From Zygnema circumcarinatum (taxonomy: Eukaryota > Streptophyta > Zygnematophyceae > Zygnematales > Zygnemataceae), in assembly GCA_037447605.1 (NCBI GenBank), contig CM074816.1, positions 1,920,745 through 1,984,744 of the forward strand: DNA of 64,000 nucleotides, given 5' to 3'. Below, piece by piece: positions 52,470 to 64,000 of the stretch; the first letter of the stretch is position 1, and each line of letters starts with the position of its first letter. The translations under genes and the position numbers were made by a program. Below the pieces are notes generated by a model. It had not been told where the DNA came from. It did no database searches and was given only the letters and a program-made list of their open reading frames with translations.

Positions 52470-53000
52470 GGCGGGTGGATCAGAGGCCCTCCCCTGCGGA
52501 GCTGCGATACGGCGGCGGCCGGAGAGGGAGCGGGAGAGAGACAGGGAGAGGGACAGGGGAGGGAGCGGGATCGGGAGAGGGAGAGGGAGGGCGCCTCCCT
52601 CTCTCGACCGCACGCGCGCGCGCCCGCCGTCGCTCCGGGCGGCCCCGGGCAGCCCAAAACATTTCACTGCCCGCACACACGAGCTCACGGGGCGCGCCAC
52701 GTCGACATTCACGGGCAGAAAGAAACAGTTTTCTGCTGCCAAGCGCGGGCACGGCAGTTCGGATAGGCCGTTTTTGTGTCCGTACGGTACCCTACCGTCC
52801 TCTGTCGGCTTGCGGGGCGGCGGGCAACCAATGAACGCTAAGCAAACAGCAATTATAGGGCCGGGCGTCACGCCGGCCAATGAGGATCTGCCACGTGGGC
52901 ACTCGGCGGGCTGTGCACGCAAGCGTGCGAGGGGAGACAGCCATTGCGCCGCGCGCTGAGGGTGCCCCCCCGGCCGCCACGTGGCGAAGTGGTGCGGCAG
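52470..53000 (-). promoter_or_regulatory. Esterase promoter with G-boxes and CCAAT
   Basis: CACGTG cores at 52892-52897 and 52978-52983, CCAAT at about 52828 and 52877, and CCGTACGG near 52780. A GA/GC-rich leader follows towards the start codon. Confidence 0.5.
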
Positions 53001-54735
53001 TTCAACGGCGCCTGTTTTGGCGGACTGAACCGGCGCGGCGAGCATGGAACCGCGTCGGTGCGCGCTTCCGAGTGGTTTCGGCGGGCGAACCGTACTGCTG
53101 CCAGCGGGCGGTGGCCGGCGGCGGGGGACGGACCGACCGGACGCTCGTACCGGTACCGTGTGGCTTAAGTGTGGGGAAATTGTAGCACAATGAAATTCTT
53201 AGGACTGACTGACTGACTGACTGAATGGCTGACTGAGTCGCTCAGAGGCGGGCGGGCGGGCGGCGCGCGCCGTGGTCGTGTGCTTGTTTGGTTCTGGATG
53301 CATGCAAGAACTCTTGTTGGGTTCGCCATTGGTTGGAGCCCCCCGCTTCAGTACACTCCTCACGGTGCAGAGCTTGGGGCGAGCAAGGCCAGTCCCAGAA
53401 GAAGAAGCATTTCAACATACATTGCAAGCGCCTCCTGAGGTGTACAAAGAGTGGAATGACTGCTAAAAAATACTTTGGCTGTTATTTCAGATGTTTAGCT
53501 GACATTGTTAGCGGTGTCTACCACCAGTGAAGGAGATTCTGATGGGCCACGACGCTATTGACAACCGAAGCCATTTGCGCTTTGCCTCAATACACCTCCA
53601 AACCAGGATTGATCATTAGATCGCGCCAAGAATATAAAATGTAAAATAAATTGAATTGAAGCTATGTACATATGTTCCGGCGGCAGTGCAAGGACAGTGG
53701 CCGGGCCATGGCGCCATGGCAGGGCAGCCATGGCCGCCGCGGAGGGAAGCAGACGCGGCGGCGGCGCCCTCTCGGCGGGCAGGCGGGCGTGCGGCGGGAG
53801 GGACGCAGGGGGGTGCGCGGAGGGCCCGGGGGGCGCTCGGCGCACCTGGCCGTACCGTACGAAATTGTCCACGCGTGCAAGGGTGCGTGCCAAGTGGGAA
53901 GTGGATAGGGGCTCTATTGGCGCACTAGACGACACGGGAATCTCGCGTTGGTACTTGTCCTCATCATTACAGAATCATCTTCGCACGCTCCGACCAATCA
54001 GCACGCAGCGCGCGCAGCCAGTCATCGAGCGCCAGCTCAGCAGCTCAGAACGCGGGCGCGGCGCCTTATTGGTCGCTTTATTGCATGTGCAAAGACGGTC
54101 ATCGATTGGCTTACCGGCCGGGACAATGCGCGGAGCGGCGCCATTAGCCACGTGTCCCTCCCTCGTTGTGCGCCGCCCCGCCCAGCCCCCGCGCACGGCA
54201 CGGCACGGCTCGAAGGCGCTCCTTCCCTCCCTCCCTCCCTCCCTCCCTCCCCGCTCTTGTGCGTGTGCTGCCAGTCTGCTGCTGCGACCGCAGCGCCATC
54301 GCCATCTCCACCGCCAGAGGAGAAGAGGAGAGGTGCGATCTCGCCCGCCCGCCCGCCCGCCCGCCCGCCATGACCTGTAGCTTGTCGGGTGCCAGATGTG
54401 CTCAGTAAATGAAAGGAAATTCGGGCTTTGACCGAGCACCGTAGACATTCAGTCATGGATGCTGCGCTTGTCAAAAGTATTGCAGCCTGCTGTAACGACG
54501 ATAGTTTCGCAGTGAAGAAGCAAGTAGTGCCTATACTATGACTAGGTAGAAGCTCGAATGTCTGCAGGAAGGTGATACCACTCACGCGCAGATGCGATTC
54601 TGGCAGCTGACTGAGCATCCCCGCCCTTGCCTGCCACGTGCGCAGGCAGCTTACACCTTCATTAGCTCCAAACGGAACTCCCTCGCTCCCCGCCTCCGCT
54701 GCCCTACGAGCTCCCTACCTCAGGCTTCACTGACC
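53001..54735. promoter_or_regulatory. Divergent esterase/beta-glucosidase spacer with tetranucleotide repeats
   Basis: Holds (GACT)n at 53200-53222, (GGGC)n at 53246-53262, (CCCT)n at 54222-54252 and (CCCG)n at 54340-54370. CACGTG cores at 54149-54154 and 54635-54640 precede the beta-glucosidase start. An ATG-initiated frame of 54 codons near 53300-53465 (+) is not convincing. No gene is asserted. Confidence 0.45.
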
Positions 54736-59070
<4,335 letters not shown>

Positions 59071-59484
59071 GGCTCACTCCCACGGCAGGCCTTCGGAATG
59101 CAAAGCGAGGCAAACCCTCTTCGCACAAGCGAAGTGCCAAGGACGGTGCCATTGTAGATAACTTGAGCAGGGCCGATTAGTACACTTCTGAGTTGTACAT
59201 AGCCTTTTTTGCAGGGTTCGTTGAATTGGGAGTGACAGACAATTGTTCTGATGTAAGCGATTTGTGAAAAAATTAGCATCGCTGGCAAATGCGGCACGCG
59301 GGTGTATAGCTGTTTAAGATAGGGATTCATGTCTTAGAGAGTTCGTGTGTATTGACCCTTTTGCAGCCAAGGGGTGTAAATTCCCCTGGAAAATTGTCAA
59401 GCAGTCAAAGCAGGCCAGGAATCCCTTGGCAAACCGATGGTAGGGTACAGTAGGGATAGCTTTACAAACTGAAATTGGTTTTAG
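59071..59484. other. Spacer 3' of beta-glucosidase
   Basis: Short 3' flank. An antisense open frame overlapping the last GH1 exon is treated as a shadow. Confidence 0.4.
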
Positions 59485-59797
59485 TCAGAATGTGGCTTCA
59501 TGGCAGGCTGCTGGAATTCCGGCACTGCCCCTCCTTCTGGAGAAACATTTCCAACGCATGAGAGAATTCATGCATGCTTGCTCCTCATTTTCTGTGTCTT
59601 CTGCCGGATTCAACTTGTTTATTTCTTTCCATTTGATTCCATTCCATTTTAATGTAGATGACAGTGACCTGTAAAGCTCGATTAGATCGAGGATGAGCCA
59701 TCTCTCAGAATAACTCATCCGCACATTCTCAACAGCCTGCAGAAAAGTGTGTTTCTGCGCCGCGCTTCATTACCTTGAACGCGTCCACAACTTCCAT
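59485..59797 (-). CDS. Putative small two-exon gene (unknown function)
   Basis: Not recognised. Exon 1 59797-59774 (MEVVDAFK, GTAATG donor) joins in phase to exon 2 59736-59485 (CTGCAG acceptor; AVENVRMSYSERWLILDLIE...), giving 91 aa. The first 30 residues look like an amphipathic helix and are not low-complexity; the tail is less convincing. An alternative donor after LIELYR suggests more exons. The best support is positional: a dense CACGTG cluster, like those before other genes, lies 400-600 bases upstream in what would otherwise be a convergent spacer. Confidence 0.3.
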
Positions 59798-60196
59798 CGT
59801 CAAAGTGCGCAGCAGGGATGCTTCCTATTGCCGATAAAAAAGCCGCGAATTCCTGGAGCTTGGCTGATACTAGCGTCTGCGCGAAAGGCACAGGAAGCAA
59901 TAGCCATTGATCTCGCGGCAGTGGCGCCGTCCCGCCAGCAGCACGTGGCCAGCAGCAGCACGCGACTTTCCCAGGGAGGAAGGGGAGGCCGCCTCCGCCT
60001 CCGCCTCCGCCTCCCTGCCGCGGATGAAGCTCCGGAGGCGGAGATCGAGGGGCCGTTTCCATGTCCTCCGTCCCGTTCGCAGTTTCCTTGCAAACCAGCC
60101 CGATCAGGTTTCTCACCAAAAACTAGGCGCAGTTCGCACGAGCGGCGCCAGCGTGGAACTGGCGGGGAGGTCATCATTGGGACGGTGACAAACTGG
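59798..60196. other. GC-rich leader-like region
   Basis: Between the proposed small gene and the G-box cluster. It includes CCG/CTCCGC repeats (59990-60014) and two overlapping minus-strand open frames of uncertain meaning. Probably transcribed leader or intron sequence. Confidence 0.3.
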
Positions 60197-60410
60197 GCCA
60201 ATAGGAGTGCGCCACGTGCATACCACGCGGACTATAACAAATTATCATTATCCATATTGTTGCCACGTGGCAAATGTATTTAATTGTCACGTGTTGAGAA
60301 TCACATCCTAAATCCGATCCACGTGGAAGGGATGGAGTCTGCTGCCACGTGAGTGCAGTTGAACACAGAATATTCGCTGTGGCTACGTGGCAGCCACGTG
60401 GCGTGTTCGT
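60197..60410 (-). promoter_or_regulatory. Dense G-box cluster (six CACGTG)
   Basis: CACGTG at 60213-60218, 60264-60269, 60288-60293, 60320-60325, 60346-60351 and 60395-60400, most as GCCACGTGG, plus TACGTGG at about 60385 and a CCAAT at 60200. No recognised gene starts within 1 kb. It would suit the proposed small gene on the minus strand or an unseen plus-strand gene. Confidence 0.6.
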
Positions 60411-60932
60411 TATGGAGGAGAGCTTCCTCTTCTTTTTTTTTCTTTCTTTTTTTCAAAAACCGAACGGGTCGGGCCTGTGAACTTCAGAAAGAAAACTGGA
60501 CAAGAAATGGAACTGAGAATATGGAAATGAGCCCTCGCTGGAGGTCAACTGTATTAGTGGAGCATTACGGTAACTGTACACATGGCTCGGAGGCGGCCCT
60601 CGTCGCCCAGCGCCCGTTGCGTGCCTCCGCCATGGCCATGGCCACTGGCAGGAGGACGCAGAGCAGAGCCTGCTTGCAAACGTGCCAGAGCTCCAGGCCT
60701 ACATCGATCACAAATCCTAACTCAATTTCGACATTACAACGCGTGCGCTTCTTCGCGTAATCCAGGTATGTACAGAGTGCGATGGAGATGACGGAGCTGT
60801 GAGGACGCGCAGGAGAAAGGGAAAGCAGGGAAGCAGCGAAGGGCAACCAGGAAGTTGTCCACGTGACACCGTCCTCCACAAGCACTCCGATGCTTCCGAA
60901 GTCGTGCATGAGAGTCCGGCGGTGTCGAAGAA
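60411..60932. other. Intergenic region
   Basis: 3' flank of the alpha/beta hydrolase, with a T-rich patch at 60430-60455. No supported gene. Confidence 0.4.
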
Positions 60933-61847
60933 TCATTGAATTGGCACGGAAGCAAATGACCTGAAGTAGCGCAACACTTCTCCCGTCCAGTCCTCGACAG
61001 TGGGGTCTATGTGAAGCATATGGCTCCCATTTCTGAAAAACTTAAAGGAGCCCTGCGTATACGTCCGCAGCGAGTACGCCGCCACTCGCGGGTTGAGGGC
61101 GGACATGAGGAAGTCCGGGCAGTCCGCGGTGAGGTCCCCCATTTGCAGCTCCAGGGGAACCGTGATCCCCTCGATAGCTTCCGTTATGTCAATGTCCATC
61201 TCTGCTAATGTTTGCTCGCAGTCATCGATGTCAAAAGCTCGCTGAGCGGCACTCGAGCTCATGGCCATGGGCAGGATGCCCACTGCCGCCGTGTCAAAAG
61301 CGAGGAACTCGGCATCCGTCATGTTGCGCAGGTCCCTCACCGGTTCGCCGAGGGTCTGCTCCACCAGAAGCGACGACGTGACATTCGGGGCAGCGCCAGC
61401 TGCGCGCTTCCATGGCGGCTCCTCCAGAATGAGCGCTCGGATGAGGTCCGGGCGAAGCTTGGCGACTCGAGCAGCAGTCGCGCCGCCCATGGAGTGGCCC
61501 ATGAGGAAGACGGGCTTCCCTTTGCCGAATTTCTCGATCACCGCCACCGCATCTGCGACAAGGTTCTCCATCATGAAGGAGCCCTTCGGAATGGGAGACG
61601 AATTTCCGTGGCCTCGCGCATCAGGCAGAACCACCTCGAAGTCCCGCGTGAAGCTAGTCGCCGGCGATACGAGTGTTCCGCCGCTCATGACGAGGCCGTG
61701 CAGAAAGACGAGGATGGGCAGCGCAGCAGCGACAGTGAGCGTGCTCAGGTCGCCATGCGGCAGGCTCTGGTAATAGTGGATGCTGATGTTGTTGGCGGTG
61801 AAGAAGCCGGACTGCCACATGTTGTCTCCGGCGGCCATGACGGCCAT
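60933..61847 (-). CDS. Alpha/beta-hydrolase fold protein, intronless
   Basis: Probable serine hydrolase of the AB hydrolase-1 family (esterase or enol-lactonase-like); the substrate is unknown. A single uninterrupted exon; from the ATG at 61847 it encodes 304 aa. The frame is open further upstream but only with GTG. ILVFLHGLVMSGG provides the oxyanion loop, VVLPDARGHGNSSPI the strand 4 region, and FLMGHSMGGATAA the nucleophile elbow (Ser near 119). GDLTADCPDFL (Asp) and FRNGSHMLHIDPT (His) complete the triad. It is the only recognised gene here without introns, which could mean retroposition or transfer, but its base composition is not obviously foreign. CCAAT boxes lie upstream. Confidence 0.85.
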   Translation of the reverse strand: MAVMAAGDNMWQSGFFTANNISIHYYQSLPHGDLSTLTVAAALPILVFLHGLVMSGGTLVSPATSFTRDFEVVLPDARGHGNSSPIPKGSFMMENLVADAVAVIEKFGKGKPVFLMGHSMGGATAARVAKLRPDLIRALILEEPPWKRAAGAAPNVTSSLLVEQTLGEPVRDLRNMTDAEFLAFDTAAVGILPMAMSSSAAQRAFDIDDCEQTLAEMDIDITEAIEGITVPLELQMGDLTADCPDFLMSALNPRVAAYSLRTYTQGSFKFFRNGSHMLHIDPTVEDWTGEVLRYFRSFASVPIQ

Positions 61848-62100
61848 GGCGGCTATGGCTCCCTGACTCTGCCCTCCCCGTCCCGTACCGCCTCCCTCGT
61901 CCGCCGCCGCTGCTTTTGCCCTTTTGCTCTCCGTACGCACTTATTCGCGCCGACTGAAATTGTACGGCACGTCCCTCTCTGATTGGTCCGCGGAGCCAGT
62001 CCCCGCCAATGAGGAAAAACGGTGGCGCGCGCGGTGCAGCGACAGCCAATCAGCGACGTCTCGCACACGTGCGGTAGAACGCGGAGTCGCCTGTTGGGCT
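61848..62100 (-). promoter_or_regulatory. Hydrolase promoter with CCAAT boxes
   Basis: ATTGG at about 61983 and CCAAT at about 62007 and 62047, with GTACG words at 61931-61965. Compatible with an NF-Y-type promoter. Confidence 0.45.
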
Positions 62101-62171
62101 CCGCGGGGCAGCCCCTGCCTGCCGGCCTGCCTGCGGCGAGGCCATGGCCATGGCATGGTCCTTTGGGACCA

Positions 62172-62247
62172 GTTCCTCGTGGTTCTTCCCCATGCTGGTT
62201 TTATCCATGCACATTTGATGGCCTCGCCATCGTGAGATCAATGCCAC
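62172..62247 (-). repeat. Dispersed repeat copy
   Basis: Reverse-oriented copy of the family seen near 19.9, 30.0 and 47.6 kb: AGTTCCTCGTGG...CACATTTGATGGC...TCGCCATCGTGAGATCAATG. It is bordered by (CATGGC)n at 62262-62288. Confidence 0.75.
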
Positions 62248-62895
62248 ATCCATGTACATTCTCATGGCCATGGCCATGGCCATGGCTGGGCGGAGGGGCG
62301 GGCGCTGGAGAACGCGCTCGCGCCGCTGCGGGACAGACAGCTGGCTAGCTGCCGCAAGGGAAGGGGAGGGAGGGGGGGGGGCGGCCATGGCCGGCCCGCC
62401 CCGCCCTTCACTCGGTGAAAGGGCAGGCGGCACCAGAAAGGCGCAGTCGCCCCCGGGTCTTGGAGGTCGCAGCTCGCTCTGAAGGGCTTTAGAATGTAAG
62501 GGGACGCGCCCAGCGCACGCACGTGCCGACATGGCCTCCGCGCAGAGTCGTGGGAGTCTGCAGACCTGCCTGTCCATTAATGGTTCATGCCCGCCTTGAA
62601 CTTTCCCTATGGCGCTTTGCAGGGGACGATAATCGGCTTTTCGTGAACTGTTAAGATAACCTACGGCATGTCAGAACGTTTTATGTAATTGGGAAAACGC
62701 CTTCACGTGTATGGCCCGCCTTTGCATTAGCGGTAACTCGAGTATAGGATTCCATCGCCTTTGCAGAAACAGGGACAAGGTGAAAGTAGGAATCGGGAAA
62801 GCCAGTCAAAACAGTGCCAAGATTCACACACAACAAGTAGTGGCAGTGGCCTGGTTTAGTTTTCTTGATGGTTTTTAGGGTTTTTAGGGCTACCC
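62248..62895. other. Intergenic region
   Basis: GC-rich part with CATGGC repeats and a G-run (62370-62380), then mixed sequence. No supported gene. Confidence 0.4.
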
Positions 62896-63376
62896 ATGGA
62901 AGCATGGAAGTCGGCTCTGCGGGCTTTATGGCTGCGGCATGCAATCACACTTTACGATGAGACGCCGGCACTCACTGCCGAAAGAAGCCGAGTTCTGTTA
63001 GGGAAGGTCTGAACCCTTTTGCCCAATACTGGCGGTCACATTCCCTTCTGCACCGCTAAGCGCAACTATACATGAAGGAAGGTACCTGATTGCAAAAAAG
63101 TTTACTCTACCGGCCCACTAGCATACTATGTGAAAGATGATGATGCTGCGGGTTGTACGGACTGTTGTACGAAAACCATACGGATGGTTGTACGGACAGG
63201 TGTACGGATACTGTACGGAATATGTACGGGCGAAAGAGAGACTGCGCGTGTGAGAGAGTTCAGGAAGGTCTGTGCAGGAAGAGAAGTGTCAGGCGGAGGA
63301 GAAGCGTCTGGCGAAGCGTCGCAAATGTATGGTGCTCAGGAAGGAGGATTCAGAAAGGAGAATTCTGGAAGCTTAG
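62896..63376 (+). CDS. Putative two-exon gene for a small basic protein
   Basis: Not recognised. Exon 1 62896-63006 starts at ACCCATGG (good initiation context) and encodes MEAWKSALRALWLRHAITL... up to GK|GTCTGA. Exon 2 63278-63376 (CTGTGCAG acceptor) encodes EEKCQAEEKRLAKRRKC...ERRILEA and a stop; phases match, 69 aa. The N-terminus could form a basic amphipathic helix and the C-terminus a charged helix, as in small organelle assembly factors, but no family is claimed. The intron carries a GTAC-rich array. Confidence 0.35.
63152..63232. repeat. TGTACGGA-type GTAC array
   Basis: Six GTACG/GTACGG words and one ATACGG at 8-16 base spacing (TTGTACGGACTG, TTGTACGAAAAC, TTGTACGGACAG, TGTACGGATAC, TGTACGGAATA, TGTACGGGCG). 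Possibly a degenerate tandem repeat or a cluster of GTAC-core sites. Confidence 0.6.
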
Positions 63377-64000
63377 ACATTGGGTAGAAAAGAAGCGCTG
63401 CGCAGATGTAGAAGACAGTGAAGAGAGAACAGGAAGAGAGAAGAGAGGATGAAGTGATCTGTAATGAGGCCTCATATGAAATAAAGAAGTGTTTATGAGT
63501 TGTGTGTTGATTTTGTGAGAACATGTGTTTTGTATGTCAAGCTTGAATGTGTTCTCTTCTGTCACATACTAACCTCCAGCGCATGTACAGCTGCCGTCCA
63601 GTAATACACGAAGCAACCTGCCTTTCCTATCTCCCAGCTTGCTGAATGCACTATCCTTAAAGAATTGAGAGATAAACTTAAAGAATTACACTCTCCTGCC
63701 ACTAACGCACAACACGCTATCTGGCCGTTCAAGAGAAACGACTTGAATTAAGCGTCCCTATGGACCATCCTAACATGCGACTCCTTCAATCTACTAAAGT
63801 CACGGCTGTTCTAACGAGTGGCAGACCTCCCAATTCTTGCTAGTTAATCCGGCAGACTGTTCCGAGAAGACTACTTACTTTCCTAAGAGCTCAGTCTAGT
63901 ATTTACAATTTTAGATGTCAACGTTAAGCTCGTTTGGCGTGCCATCCGGTGAGCCGAGCATCTTTCCTCAAAGTATAACTTTCTCGTCGTCATACCTTCC
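63377..64000. other. Terminal region without a recognised gene
   Basis: Mixed-composition sequence to the window end. No exon with family similarity seen. Confidence 0.4.

Noticed and set aside
53300-53465. 54-codon ATG frame (MQELLLGSPLVGAP...)
   Set aside because: Short, single-exon and without a recognisable motif; it cannot be told apart from chance in the divergent spacer.

Overview
The window is nuclear DNA of a green-lineage eukaryote. Every recognisable gene is split by short GT-AG introns (three look like GC-AG), and intergenic DNA is rich in microsatellites. There are no bacterial-type operons. The gene set points to a streptophyte (charophyte-grade) alga: a plastid chlorophyll-biosynthesis cyclase (CHL27/CRD1), a plant-type ZOP1 splicing factor, an XEG113-like GT77 arabinosyltransferase, CER10-type enoyl-CoA reductase, and a plant-type DExH helicase with CCCH fingers. 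The species cannot be fixed from the sequence alone. Two 10-base N runs (10359-10368 and 43048-43057), each inside a G-rich tract, are assembly gaps.

Layout. 0-11 kb: CHL27 (+), a ZOP1-like splicing factor (-) and an LYC1-like GNAT acetyltransferase (+); the last two share a divergent promoter with telomere-like repeats. 12-18 kb: a putative small unknown gene (-), enoyl-CoA reductase (-) with a CCAAT-box cluster upstream, and a CYB561D-like cytochrome b561 with an N-terminal presequence (-). 18.5-20.4 kb: a repeat island with a nested pogo/Tigger-like inverted-repeat element, an inverted pair of a dispersed repeat, and a 20-bp tandem repeat. 20.6-27 kb: the 14-exon XEG113-like gene (+), with a decayed duplicate of one exon in an intron. 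27.9-33.3 kb: an NTF2-like protein (-), a GFA/CENP-V domain protein (-) and the TFIIA gamma subunit (+). 34-42.3 kb: one large 14-exon gene (-) encoding a DExH RNA helicase joined to two CCCH zinc fingers and a BMT5-like Rossmann domain. 43.7-62 kb: a run of enzyme genes: multicopper oxidase (-), type-B carboxylesterase (-), GH1 beta-glucosidase (+) and an alpha/beta hydrolase (-). The first three have signal peptides. Two further small spliced genes are proposed at 59.5-59.8 kb (-) and 62.9-63.4 kb (+).

Most products are housekeeping: chlorophyll synthesis, splicing, very-long-chain fatty acid elongation, basal transcription and cell-wall glycoprotein arabinosylation. There is no obvious pathway cluster, although the neighbouring secreted oxidase, esterase and glucosidase could act on extracellular phenolics or glycosides (inference only). 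The most unusual structures are the helicase-CCCH-methyltransferase-like fusion, a minisatellite built from copies of a 5' splice site inside that gene, the nested palindromic transposon, and palindromic CACGTG boxes upstream of many genes. Exon coordinates below were derived by hand from splice sites, reading phase and family conservation. Every multi-exon model closes in frame, but none has transcript support here.
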